Shown here: positions 15,077 through 23,210 of the stretch, piece after piece
Position numbering within the stretch: position 1 is the first letter of the stretch
How the letters are laid out: each line of letters starts with the position of its first letter
Assembly (NCBI GenBank): GCA_964482435.1
Contig: CAYZXL010000044.1
Coordinates: 1-38,863, forward strand
Length of the DNA stretch: 38,863 nt
Origin: CAYZXL01 sp964482435
GTDB lineage: Bacteria; Auribacterota; JABMQX01
Reading direction: 5' to 3'
Made by a program: the position numbers and the translations under genes
The notes under the pieces: model-generated
Database searches by the model: none
Told to the model about the DNA's origin: nothing
Seen by the model: only the letters and a program-made list of their open reading frames with translations

Positions 15077-15994
15077 CTATTTCATTGCTCGCGAAAGGAG
15101 CGGAAGGATTTCCGCGAGGCATGCTTCCCAGACCGGCCATGTATGCGCGCCTTCCATTTCGTGGTAGATATGTCGGACGCCTGCGGCCGCGAGGTCATCC
15201 ACAAGCTTCTTGTTAGGCTTGTACAGGAAATCGCTCTTCCCGCAGGCGAGATAGAAAACCTTCAGGCGACTATTGAGGAGTTTCGCGTTTTTGAGAACAG
15301 GATATTTCTCCGTCATAGGCGTTCGGTGGACGGCGCCGCTGAAATTGCCGATGGAGGAGAAAAGGTCCAGGTGGCTCAAGCCGACCTCGAGCGATTGCCC
15401 TCCTCCCATGGAAAGCCCGGCGATGGCGCGGTGTTCGCGGTCGGCCTTGACGCGGTACTTCTTCTCGACGACCCGCATGACATCTTTTACAAGATAGTCA
15501 TCGAACTTCGGGGCATCGGGCATCTCTTTCCAGGCAACTCCGCCTCCTTTAACCTGCTCTCCGGGCGATGCACCGCTGACAAATCCGTTCGGCATGGCCA
15601 CAATCATCGGCTTCATTCGGCCTTCTGCGAGTGAATTGTCGAGGATGTTATCGGCGGCTCCTTTCACTCGCCAGCCAGTCTCATCGTCGCCGATGCCGTG
15701 AAGAAGATACAGAACCGGATATTTCCCTTTCGTCTTTTCGTAACCCGGCGGTGTGTAAACACAGCATCGTTTTGTGATGCCTGTGGTTTTGCACACGAAG
15801 GTTTCCGTATGAATCTCACCGTGGGGAATCTTCGGATTTGGCTGGCAAAGCTCTTTCAGCTCTTCCGACGAGACGTGCCAGGTCTCGGGGCGGTCGCCCT
15901 CACTTGAGGTGGCCTTTTGCGGACCGCCGGCGGACGCCTGCCCCACTACGAAGACAAACGACAGGAGCACGATTATCCCGAGGTCACTTTGCAT
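15077..15994 (-). CDS. Secreted CE1-like esterase (esterase D / feruloyl-esterase fold)
   Basis: The 305-residue protein has a signal peptide (IIVLLSFVFVVGQASAG) and the alpha/beta-hydrolase esterase fold of the CE1 family. YPVLYLLHGIGDDETGW (about 92-108) holds the oxyanion region. GLSMGGGQS gives the nucleophile Ser195, with GKSDFLY (Asp255) and EGAHTWPVW (His284) completing the triad. Such enzymes remove acyl or feruloyl groups from xylan and similar plant polysaccharides, but related members cleave other esters. AAAGGAAA precedes the ATG. It lies between the Nramp-like and DUF3795 genes, all on the minus strand. Confidence 0.87.
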   Translation of the reverse strand: MQSDLGIIVLLSFVFVVGQASAGGPQKATSSEGDRPETWHVSSEELKELCQPNPKIPHGEIHTETFVCKTTGITKRCCVYTPPGYEKTKGKYPVLYLLHGIGDDETGWRVKGAADNILDNSLAEGRMKPMIVAMPNGFVSGASPGEQVKGGGVAWKEMPDAPKFDDYLVKDVMRVVEKKYRVKADREHRAIAGLSMGGGQSLEVGLSHLDLFSSIGNFSGAVHRTPMTEKYPVLKNAKLLNSRLKVFYLACGKSDFLYKPNKKLVDDLAAAGVRHIYHEMEGAHTWPVWEACLAEILPLLSRAMK

Positions 15995-16051
15995 GGGTTT
16001 TCCTTTCGACTTCTGTTAACTATTGCAAGCGGGCGACGAAGCACAAAGGCA

Positions 16052-17521
16052 TCAATTGCACTTTAGCAGACCCTTTATCATCGGGCCAAAATGGAGGTAA
16101 ATGGCGACCGCTCCGAATGCGGTCATAGCCGTCCCGGAGATTACCGTCAAGGCAAACAATCCGCGCCTCATTCGATATGCCTTCGGCAAGAAGCGGCGCT
16201 CCGCCCACAGGACGGCGAAGCACCATAAACCACAGGCGAAGACCCCTCCTAAAAGCGCCGGGATTGTCACAATCTTGACGGGGTCTCGGACGGTCCAGGC
16301 GAGCAAAAGCCCAACTGCCCCCGTGTAAATTGCGACGCCGAGCCGCACCCGGCGGAGTGGAACGGCCTGGGCTCGCCTCAGAACTCCGCGAAGGCATTCC
16401 GCGGTTGTCCGGGTGTAAACCTCGTACGCTCCGATGATCGTGCCGAAGAAAGCCATGAACACCCCAACCTGGTAAACGTAGACGAGACTGTCGTGGATTC
16501 GCGTGAGGAAACGGGCTTGATGATTGAAGAGCTCCGTCCCGTCCGGGACGGTTCTTGTCGGGTTGAGGATTACGGCTCCCAGAATCAAAAAAGCCGCGCT
16601 AAATGCCAGGACGCAGCCGAAAGATATACTGCAATCTATCAAGGGCGCCCGAAGCCATGCCCGGCCTTTCTTCACCTCCACTTTGTCAATGGAAAGGGAT
16701 GAACGAAGCTGACCGAGGGGGAGCAGCCGCCCGACTCGCTTGATCATCCCCCAGCCTTTTTCCCTGAGCATCCCGACATAGCCGAGGTAATCGTAGGTCC
16801 CGCCGCCGAGTGCGCCCATGTAGGTGCTTATCTCGACCCAGGGAGGACGCTCGGCGACTTTCGGGTATTTCTGCACGACCCAATCGGAGTAGTGCGGAAG
16901 GCTCGGCCTGACCGCCCCCACGAGAGCAGCAAGCCAATCCGGGTTGGAAACAATCACCGCCACGAATATGGAAACCAGCAGGATCACCAGGATGACGGTT
17001 TGCACTTTCTCGAGGAAACCGTAGGTCTGAAGGAGCGTCACGGTAACGGCGAAGGCGATGTAGAACGTCGCCCATAATCGCTCGAAGGTTTGAGCGTCTT
17101 GGTGCTTGTCCAGGCCGCAAATCCAGTTAGTGATTTGCCCGAGCATCTTCGGCAAGCCGGAAAGCCAGAAGGGGAAGCAGACGAGGCTCAAGATACCAAT
17201 CAGTATCGGGCACCATGCTCGTGGACCCGGGAGGTAGGCCCAGCCCTCCATAGGATGATAACCCGTCAACACAAGGAAACGCATCCCGCCATAGACCTGT
17301 ATGCACTTCATGACCGCAGCGCCCAAAAGGCACCAGAGCATCGCATACTGGAAAATCGCCCCCGAACGAGAGGCGAAGAGCGTCTCGCCGCTGGTGATGG
17401 TGACTGACGCCATGATTGCACCCGGACCAAAGAACGCCAGAAGCTTCAAGGGGTTTCGCGGACGGAGCTCAGGTGGGGGCTCGGGGAAGGAAGCAGACAC
17501 GCTCGGTTCTATTTCAGGCAT
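16052..17521 (-). CDS. Nramp-like metal transporter with non-canonical metal site
   Basis: The 489-residue membrane protein has about eleven hydrophobic helices. Its first helix begins LAFFGPGAIMASVTITSGET, aligning with the GPG start of Nramp/MntH helix 1, and its general layout fits PF01566. However the DPGN metal-binding motif expected in helix 1 is not present (ASVTITSGET instead), and no MPH motif is found in the helix 6 region, which reads GALGGGTYDYLGYVGM. Substrate is therefore uncertain and may not be Mn2+ or Fe2+. The start at 17521 is chosen because AGGAGG lies six bases upstream and the longer open frame before it has no membrane or signal character. Confidence 0.75.
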   Translation of the reverse strand: MPEIEPSVSASFPEPPPELRPRNPLKLLAFFGPGAIMASVTITSGETLFASRSGAIFQYAMLWCLLGAAVMKCIQVYGGMRFLVLTGYHPMEGWAYLPGPRAWCPILIGILSLVCFPFWLSGLPKMLGQITNWICGLDKHQDAQTFERLWATFYIAFAVTVTLLQTYGFLEKVQTVILVILLVSIFVAVIVSNPDWLAALVGAVRPSLPHYSDWVVQKYPKVAERPPWVEISTYMGALGGGTYDYLGYVGMLREKGWGMIKRVGRLLPLGQLRSSLSIDKVEVKKGRAWLRAPLIDCSISFGCVLAFSAAFLILGAVILNPTRTVPDGTELFNHQARFLTRIHDSLVYVYQVGVFMAFFGTIIGAYEVYTRTTAECLRGVLRRAQAVPLRRVRLGVAIYTGAVGLLLAWTVRDPVKIVTIPALLGGVFACGLWCFAVLWAERRFLPKAYRMRRGLFALTVISGTAMTAFGAVAIYLHFGPMIKGLLKCN

Positions 17522-18007
17522 GGTCAACCTCCTGCGACCGGGAACGCTGGCCGGGCAGTTTTTCCGCGACGCAAGCGCCGGGTAACCCGCGACTCTCACC
17601 GACGACGGCGTCAGCACGGCCGTCGCGCAGCCCGACCTTCGTTGTGAGGGACTTCTCTCAAGCCGTTTTTTTTCGAGCCGCGGAACTACCTGCCCAAGGG
17701 CTGCACGGGTTACAACACGGGCCCATCGCCCGAGATTCGCCATAAGCTACCATAAACTCGTTCTGAGAACAAGCTGCGTGCGCGAGGAGGCATGGGTTCA
17801 CGCTGGGTTGTGGCTGGAGCTGCGATGGTTCACCGGTCGTGAAGAACGACCCTCTGGTCGGAAAAGGTTTGGCGGGTTGATGGGAAAACGCACCGAGGTG
17901 TCGGGGGGCCGGGACCACCGAGGGGCTTCACCCGGGAGAAGAGCCTCCTACTGAACGGGCCGGGCTACCGCGCTGCCCATCGAGAGCATGATATTCGCCT
18001 CGCGAGC
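17522..18007. other. Non-coding interval between the Nramp-like and pckA genes
   Basis: This 486-base gap holds the upstream region of the Nramp-like gene and the 3' flank of pckA, both on the minus strand. I see no supportable gene, tRNA or strong promoter. A weak inverted repeat TTCAC-CGGTC-GTGAA lies near 17830. A short ATG frame near 17790 has a good GAGGAGG but only 16 codons and is probably chance. Confidence 0.5.
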
Positions 18008-19666
18008 TCAGAACTTGTACGCCTTTACAATCGCCGGATCGAGATTGGGGAACTGCTCCAGGTACGCGACTCTATCTCGCTTCAGTTGTGTCGAGAGCCT
18101 TTCTATTGTTGCGGGAAGATAGAACCTGTGGAGATCGAACCGGCTGATGTCAGCCCCCTCAACCTTTTTCGGTACCTGCACCCTCCAGAGGGCATTCTCG
18201 CCCCATTCAATAGTCCCCTGCGCGATGCCGCGAATGATTGCGGCCATCTCCGGGATTTGAACGCGGGTAACGCCTTGCTTGATGAGCGGTATTCCGTCCT
18301 CGCCCTCTTCCCTTATCTCGCCGATGCCCCCTGTGTTGAGGAGATAGCATTGAACTTTGTGTTCATTGGCCTTGACGAACTGGTAGAACCAGTTCCCTTC
18401 CTCGGCCTCATCGCCGATGATGAAGGGGTTGGTTCCGACGACCCGCACCGGGTGGCCGGCTTTTCTCGGGTCGCCGCCGGTGCTTTCCACCGACTCTCCC
18501 AGCATGAAAGCGCCTCCCGCCTGTTCCGGGGTGAGCTTAGAAGCGATTGGGACGACGGTGTTATGCCGGGTGATGAAAGCGATGATAAGCCCGTCCAGTT
18601 CGCTCACGGGCGGCAAGTCTATTCCTGGGGCGATCCATTTCCTCCCGAGGTCATCCCTTCGCACCATCGCTCTTGCGTTGCCGGTCATGCAGTCGTCGTC
18701 GAAATGGACGTTCCCTTCGTAATCCACCATGACGTTTTCCCAAAGAGTGTTCGAGTCGGTGCAGCCCCGAAATAGTGCCGGCTGAGACTCCGGGTCAAGC
18801 CCTTCCGTCTTGACGTAGAAGCCCCGTTCCGTGCCGTAGGCTGTCCCGTCCTTGCACAGGAAAACGACGTCGTCCTGGAGGACCCTCGCCGACTCTCCTT
18901 TCCTCGTCAAGCCATGGTCGTGACACGAGTGGGTTGTTTTGCCCGTTGCGGTCAGGCCAAAGAGCATCATGCCGTAGCGGCGAAGTTTTGCATGGCGGTC
19001 TCTGGCAATGAGCATTTTGGTTCCGGCGTGGAGGCCGAGCTTGTTCTGCTGCTTAGCCTGCCACATCGCCATTCGCAGGAATCCCTTCTTGACTTCGCCG
19101 TAGTAATCGGTTCCAAGAACGTACGTGACGCCGGCCCAAGGGAAAACTAAAATCTGCCGGCTGGTCTCCAGCCATTCGGGCACGTAAACCAGGGAGAGGT
19201 CGGGGCCGGCTCCGGGAGCTTTCTCGAATAGCGAGATCGCGAAATAGTACGTTAACCGTATGGATTCTCTCCGCTGGAGCGAGACGTAGAGCTTGCACTG
19301 GGGGACAAAATGGCGGTTCTGGCCCATGAACCTCTTTAGGCGAATGATAGGAGTATGCTTCAGGTACTCGTGAAGCTTCCCGAGCGTCGTGGGAAGGTTG
19401 CGGATGATGTGCTTCTGCTGCTCGCTCAACTTCTTGAGCTCGACCTCGGGACTTCCGAGGTACACCGTCGCCCCTGCGCTTCTGTTCTTGACGCTTGAGA
19501 CGAAATTGTAGTTGCCGAACTTCGTTCTGGTGCCATGCTTTTCCGCCTCGGAGCGGATTACTTCCGGAGGAAGCTCGATGACATTCGGCCGTGCCGGCAG
19601 AGCCTGAACGTTTTTGAGTACGTCTGCCTCCATTTCCGTCATTATGTCGCGAGAAACATCCACCAT
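18008..19666 (-). CDS. pckA: Phosphoenolpyruvate carboxykinase (ATP)
   Basis: The 552-residue cytoplasmic enzyme converts oxaloacetate and ATP to phosphoenolpyruvate, CO2 and ADP (first step of gluconeogenesis), or runs in reverse in some anaerobes. The P-loop GLTATGKTTHS is at about 237-247, and LQDDVVFL supplies the metal-binding aspartates shortly after. Also visible are the substrate region MWQAKQQNKLGLHAGTKM and TRHNTVVPIASKLTPEQAGG. Length and motifs fit the ATP-dependent family and not the GTP-dependent one. GAGGGGG lies before the ATG. A good sigma-70-type promoter (19774-19802) and a 9-bp leader hairpin (19727-19752) precede it. Confidence 0.95.
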   Translation of the reverse strand: MVDVSRDIMTEMEADVLKNVQALPARPNVIELPPEVIRSEAEKHGTRTKFGNYNFVSSVKNRSAGATVYLGSPEVELKKLSEQQKHIIRNLPTTLGKLHEYLKHTPIIRLKRFMGQNRHFVPQCKLYVSLQRRESIRLTYYFAISLFEKAPGAGPDLSLVYVPEWLETSRQILVFPWAGVTYVLGTDYYGEVKKGFLRMAMWQAKQQNKLGLHAGTKMLIARDRHAKLRRYGMMLFGLTATGKTTHSCHDHGLTRKGESARVLQDDVVFLCKDGTAYGTERGFYVKTEGLDPESQPALFRGCTDSNTLWENVMVDYEGNVHFDDDCMTGNARAMVRRDDLGRKWIAPGIDLPPVSELDGLIIAFITRHNTVVPIASKLTPEQAGGAFMLGESVESTGGDPRKAGHPVRVVGTNPFIIGDEAEEGNWFYQFVKANEHKVQCYLLNTGGIGEIREEGEDGIPLIKQGVTRVQIPEMAAIIRGIAQGTIEWGENALWRVQVPKKVEGADISRFDLHRFYLPATIERLSTQLKRDRVAYLEQFPNLDPAIVKAYKF

Positions 19667-19726
19667 GCTTATGCCCCCTCACCGCGATTTTCTAACCTGT
19701 TTCATTCACTTTGCCCATACACGTTG

Positions 19727-19752
19727 CTGGCCCCGACGAGAAGCGGGGCCAG
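19727..19752 (-). other. Leader hairpin upstream of pckA
   Basis: CTGGCCCCG (19727-19735) pairs perfectly with CGGGGCCAG (19744-19752) across an 8-base loop. If transcription starts near 19767, the stem lies at about +15 to +40 of the pckA message, some 60 bases before the start codon. It may stabilise the message or affect translation; no terminator T-run follows. Confidence 0.4.
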
Positions 19753-19773
19753 GGCCCATGACACTGCGGGCGT

Positions 19774-19802
19774 ATTATCCTTGCCCGGTGTCCCTTTTGC
19801 AA
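19774..19802 (-). promoter_or_regulatory. Sigma-70-type promoter of pckA
   Basis: On the minus strand TTGCAA (19802-19797), 17 bases, then GATAAT (19779-19774). This is four of six and five of six matches at ideal spacing, about 108 bases upstream of the pckA start. Confidence 0.6.
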
Positions 19803-20049
19803 GAAAAATGTGACACTCCCACGTGAAGCGCCGCGGAGGTCTGAAACGTAACAACCGACGGCCGCGAACGAAGCCGGACACCGAAAAAGCTATAGCCCTT
19901 TCATCGCTGCGAGACTGTAGCCGGCGCTCATCCCTGCAAGACGCTCACCCGTTTGTCGTCTCAGCCCAGCCGGAGGGACTCCCCTTCGGCACGCTACTCG
20001 CAAAGAAGCCGCTCTCGCCGCGCCGGAAGCGGTGCGACACTCCGGCGGG

Positions 20050-20229
20050 TCATTCTTCTTCGTCTTCCTCCTCTTCCTCTTCTCCCTCTTCCTCCCACAG
20101 TCCTTTCTTCAGTTCCTCCTTGTCCCTGTCGCGGTCGTAAGCCGTGCGCTGCCGGTGAACCCGCGTGGCAGGATCGATCTCCCACACGTTCCTCGGCTTC
20201 GGTCGCCCGGCTTTTTTCTTTTTTTGCAT
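20050..20229 (-). CDS. 59-residue basic protein with a poly-glutamate tail
   Basis: The start ATG at 20229 has GGGAGG eight bases upstream; a GTG nine bases earlier overlaps that site and is rejected. The first 20 residues are strongly basic (MQKKKKAGRPKP). The core RNVWEIDPATRVHRQRTAYD, then KEELKKGLW, looks like a real conserved segment, and the last 13 residues are almost all Glu/Asp (EEEGEEEEEEDEEE). The tail is encoded by an imperfect GAA/GAG purine tract (about 20053-20092) that may vary in length. Opposite charges at the two ends suggest a nucleic-acid- or protein-binding peptide. I recognise no named family. Confidence 0.65.
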   Translation of the reverse strand: MQKKKKAGRPKPRNVWEIDPATRVHRQRTAYDRDRDKEELKKGLWEEEGEEEEEEDEEE

Positions 20230-20501
20230 ACGTTCCACCTCCCGTTACTTTCCAACGCCTGCCACCTCTGGATAAGGAGACCGCATTACCCTTCGACGGC
20301 GTTGGAGTGTCCTGAGTTGTCCATCTCATCTTACAACTGCCTGTTTTATGCGAGAACACGCCGTCAGCCCGGGCCGCAGGCGAGGCGTTGAAAAGAGCAC
20401 TCACCTCCCAACGAGTGCGTTTCTCAGGGAAAGAGACCGAGCACCGGTCAGTCCTCCTCCCTGCGAGGAATGGTTTGCCATCAGGTTCTGCACGGAAGAA
20501 C

Positions 20502-21164
20502 TCATTTCGCCTTTTTCAACACTTTCACTCGATACTGGACTTGTTCGAGGCCTCGAATGCGGGCTGCTTCTTCGTCGCTCAAAAACCTCACTTTGCCCAG
20601 CAGAGTTCCCGAGACGAGGGCTACCGCCGCTTCTTCGACGAGCATCGCCCGGAAGAAGGCTTCTCGGAGGTTCTCGCCCACCGCGACGACTCCGTGATTG
20701 GTCAGGAGTGCCGCGTTCACTTTCTCTATCGCCTGCGAGACGACCGCAGCCAGCTCCTCGCCGCAAGGTATCACGAACGGCAACGTCGGAACCTCCGTGC
20801 CTATCACAGCCACGAAGTCCGGAAACATTGGCCGAAGGGTTACTCCAGCGCTGGCGACGCCCGTAGCAAAGGGTGAATGGGTGTGGACGACAGCCCTGAC
20901 ATCTTCTCGCACTCGATAGCAGGCAAGGTGCATTGGCAGTTCCGAGGTCGGTCTCCGCCCCTCCTCGAGGATTTTCCCGCTTCCGATTTCAACCGGGACG
21001 AAATCCTGTTGCGCGGCGTCCTCGAGGGCGATTCCGCTGGCCTTGACGAGGACTATGTCTCCAACCCGGGCGCTGATATTCCCGCCCGGGCCGACGACCA
21101 GGTGCTCGGCGGCGACTCTCTTCCCGAATTTGACCAGCTCTCTCCGAACCTTCTGAAATCTCAT
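20502..21164 (-). CDS. Class II aldolase / L-fuculose-phosphate aldolase family
   Basis: The 220-residue protein has all the landmarks of the zinc-dependent class II aldolase/adducin family. These are GPGGNISAR for phosphate binding (about 25-33), E75 in PTSELPMH, H94 and H96 in AVVHTHSPFA, and H157 in LLTNHGVVAVG; the spacing of Glu and three His is that of the L-fuculose-1-phosphate aldolase zinc site. Length is normal. It splits or forms a phosphorylated deoxysugar; L-fuculose- or L-rhamnulose-1-phosphate is possible, as is methylthioribulose-phosphate dehydration, which uses a related fold. The start has only a weak ribosome binding site (GACGGA). It is 123 bases downstream of the PH-domain gene. 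Confidence 0.85.
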   Translation of the reverse strand: MRFQKVRRELVKFGKRVAAEHLVVGPGGNISARVGDIVLVKASGIALEDAAQQDFVPVEIGSGKILEEGRRPTSELPMHLACYRVREDVRAVVHTHSPFATGVASAGVTLRPMFPDFVAVIGTEVPTLPFVIPCGEELAAVVSQAIEKVNAALLTNHGVVAVGENLREAFFRAMLVEEAAVALVSGTLLGKVRFLSDEEAARIRGLEQVQYRVKVLKKAK

Positions 21165-21287
21165 GGGTCCGTCAACGGCGACTGGTGGACACTCCTGATG
21201 CCAATTGGCTGGTTCGCATACCGTGCGCTCGGTGCAGTGTCTATGCGTCCGACGGGCAACTCACAGTGGGCGGAGAAAGACATTCGA

Positions 21288-21896
21288 TCACCCTTCCCGC
21301 GGAAGTTCCCTGTTGCAGAAGCGGCAAACGATAGCTTTTGCTTTGATTCTCTCAGCACAGAATGGGCATTCCTTCATCTCGCCCTCTTCCATAGCCTGTT
21401 CGACCTCCATCTTCGCCCGGAGTTGCATCATTCTTTCGCGGGACCGTTCCTGCTGCTCGAAGATGGCGTTGCGGAACGCCCTCGGTCTCATCACTTTCAC
21501 AACCTCGTTCAGCCCCGCCTCCCCCGCGGTCTGAATCTGGATTTTACCATAGCCGAGAATCCGGCCAGGGACGGACTGAGCAATCATAACGTTGGTTATC
21601 TTGTCGAGCGGGCACTCCATTGAGCGAATAGTGAAAATCCCCGCCTCGTCAACGACCCGCTGATCAGTGACCACCCAGATGTCCCTCTGCCGCGACCATG
21701 TCTTTACAACGGAAATCAGAACGACTGCGATCAAAATGTACCCCGCGTACGGGCCGACGGGTTTGAGACTGGTCTTTGGGAGCCACAGCCACAACACCAG
21801 AAGCGCTATCGTCGCCGCGTACAGCCAGATGATTGTTACCGGATGTCTCTTCGTGATCATGACGATAGTCTCGTTTTCTCTTAGCTTCGTTCTCAT
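21288..21896 (-). CDS. Membrane bPH2-domain protein with C-terminal zinc ribbon
   Basis: The 202-residue protein has two membrane helices (about 23-40 TIIWLYAATIALLVLWLW and 49-65 YAGYILIAVVLISVVKTW). A bacterial PH-like domain of the YdbS/YdbT type follows (WVVTDQRVVDEAGIFTIRS, LDKITNVMIAQSVPGRILG, GYGKIQIQTAG). A charged helix then leads to a short zinc ribbon (CPFCAERIKAKAIVCRFC, two CxxC pairs). Its start overlaps the kdsA stop by ATGA with GGAGGGAAAAGC before it, so translation is coupled. The combination suggests a membrane-associated scaffold; function unknown. Confidence 0.82.
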   Translation of the reverse strand: MRTKLRENETIVMITKRHPVTIIWLYAATIALLVLWLWLPKTSLKPVGPYAGYILIAVVLISVVKTWSRQRDIWVVTDQRVVDEAGIFTIRSMECPLDKITNVMIAQSVPGRILGYGKIQIQTAGEAGLNEVVKVMRPRAFRNAIFEQQERSRERMMQLRAKMEVEQAMEEGEMKECPFCAERIKAKAIVCRFCNRELPREG

Positions 21897-22735
21897 GCTT
21901 TTCCCTCCGGGCCTCGGAAAAGGTTAATAGTCCGTCTTATTGCGACCGCCGCCTCAAGGAGCTGTGGCAACTCGTCGAGCGGCAACATGCTCGACGCATC
22001 GCTGAGCGCGCGGTCCGGCTGCGGGTGAACTTCGAGAAACAGCGCATCACACCCGGATGCCACCGCCGCTCTCGCCAGGCAAGGGACGAACTCTCTATCG
22101 CCACCGGATGCGTGGCCCAGGCCGCCGGGCCGCTGGACGCTGTGGGTAGCATCGAAGACAACCGGATAGCCGAACGACCGCATGATGGGAATCGCCCTCA
22201 TATCGGTCACCAGGCAGTTGTAACCAAAGGAGGTTCCGCGCTCCGTAATAAGGATATTGCGATTTCCCGTCTTCTCGATTTTCTCGATGACGTTTTTCAC
22301 GTCCCACGGCGATAGAAACTGACCTTTCTTGACGTTGACTACTCGCGCTTTCTCCGCGACCGCCCGGACCAAATCGGTCTGTCGGCACAGAAACGCGGGA
22401 ATCTGTACGACGTCAACGGCAGCGGCAACCATCTCCACGTCGAGCTGACAGTGGACGTCCGTCAGGACGGGGACGGAAAGCTCCGAGCGGATTTTCGAGA
22501 GAATCTCCAGCCCCTTTTTGAGACCGGGACCGCGGTAGGAATTGACGGAGGACCTGTTCGCTTTGTCGTACGATGATTTGAAAATGAACGGCATGCCAAG
22601 CTGTTGCGTTAGAGTCTTGAGGTAAGATGCGATGCGGAAACACTCCTGGGCATCTTCTATGACGCACGGACCGGCAATCAGCGCCAGCGGCCCTTTGTCC
22701 CCGATTCTCACCTCTCCGATCGAAATCTCTCTCAT
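21893..22735 (-). CDS. kdsA: 3-deoxy-8-phosphooctulonate (KDO-8-P) synthase
   Basis: The 280-residue cytoplasmic enzyme condenses phosphoenolpyruvate with arabinose-5-phosphate to KDO-8-phosphate, the precursor of the inner-core sugar of lipopolysaccharide. Family motifs are all present: LIAGPCVIEDAQ, FKSSYDKANRSSVNSYRGPG, VLTDVHC, QIPAFLCRQTDLV, ITERGTSFGYNCLVTDM, DATHSVQRPGG and LFLEVHPQPDRALSDASSML. The cysteine in IAGPC at about residue 23 is the position used as a metal ligand in metal-dependent members. Presence of kdsA indicates a Gram-negative outer envelope. The start has only weak GAGAAA upstream and overlaps the stop of a possible 27-codon leader frame. A sigma-70-type promoter lies at 23021-23049. 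Confidence 0.95.
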   Translation of the reverse strand: MREISIGEVRIGDKGPLALIAGPCVIEDAQECFRIASYLKTLTQQLGMPFIFKSSYDKANRSSVNSYRGPGLKKGLEILSKIRSELSVPVLTDVHCQLDVEMVAAAVDVVQIPAFLCRQTDLVRAVAEKARVVNVKKGQFLSPWDVKNVIEKIEKTGNRNILITERGTSFGYNCLVTDMRAIPIMRSFGYPVVFDATHSVQRPGGLGHASGGDREFVPCLARAAVASGCDALFLEVHPQPDRALSDASSMLPLDELPQLLEAAVAIRRTINLFRGPEGKA

Positions 22736-22815
22736 GGATTTCTCACACGGTAAAGCGGCTCAAAAGCCTCCTCCTCGATCGGGTCGGCAAGACCGATAGT
22801 CTCTGGCGGATGCAT
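22732..22815 (-). CDS. Possible 27-codon leader peptide overlapping kdsA
   Basis: The frame begins at ATG 22815 and ends with a TGA that overlaps the kdsA start as ATGA. It encodes MHPPETIGLADPIEEEAFEP and then LYRVRNP. Its acidic, non-random composition and the overlap suggest translational coupling to kdsA, whose own ribosome binding site is weak. However its own ATG has no clear ribosome binding site, and chance cannot be excluded. Confidence 0.28.
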   Translation of the reverse strand: MHPPETIGLADPIEEEAFEPLYRVRNP

Positions 22816-23020
22816 CAAACAAGGCTTCTGTGGAGAGCATGTTCAAACAAGCTTCGGGGGACCCACGACGGGCCATGACCGTCTCAAACCATACGCTCGA
22901 CGCCTCAGCACCGCGGAAACGCGCGCGCGAATGCTGCTTTGCCTTGGGACTGACTCCTCGTTGAGAACAAAACCCATGATCACAGGTAAGAATGACTTGT
23001 TGCGCTGTTGCCAAGTTGTT

Positions 23021-23049
23021 AGTATAACAATCCTCCGCTGCAAGGGCAA
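23021..23049 (-). promoter_or_regulatory. Sigma-70-type promoter upstream of kdsA
   Basis: On the minus strand TTGCCC (23049-23044), 17 bases, TATACT (23026-23021). This gives a leader of about 280 bases before kdsA. Apart from the possible leader frame I see no gene in the 22816-23210 gap, and no riboswitch that I recognise. Confidence 0.55.
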
Positions 23050-23210
23050 CTTTTTTCGCCTCGTTAAATGATGGCCAGTGGCCGCGGCTCTCACGGCTCC
23101 CTCTGACGGTCGGGACCTTCGAGAGGGCGCTGCCACTCCGGGGAAAAACCCCTGCGTCGGCCAGACTCGACCGGTAGGCACCGTCCACGCGAATTCGGCA
23201 ACAATGCAAC

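Noticed and set aside
17861..17870. GAAAAGGTTT, resembling the ECF promoter -35 block
   Set aside because: It lacks the TTC/CAA part and has no TGGCACA partner at 8-base spacing. The same applies to GAAAAGGTTAA at 21917-21927 in the kdsA 3' end.
20053..20092. Purine/pyrimidine tract as a microsatellite or CRISPR-like repeat
   Set aside because: It is an imperfect GAA/GAG tract encoding the acidic tail of the small protein; no spacers or regular repeats.
20388..20876. Plus-strand frames of 162-172 codons opposite the class II aldolase
   Set aside because: They are antisense to a gene with all family motifs and have no ribosome binding site.
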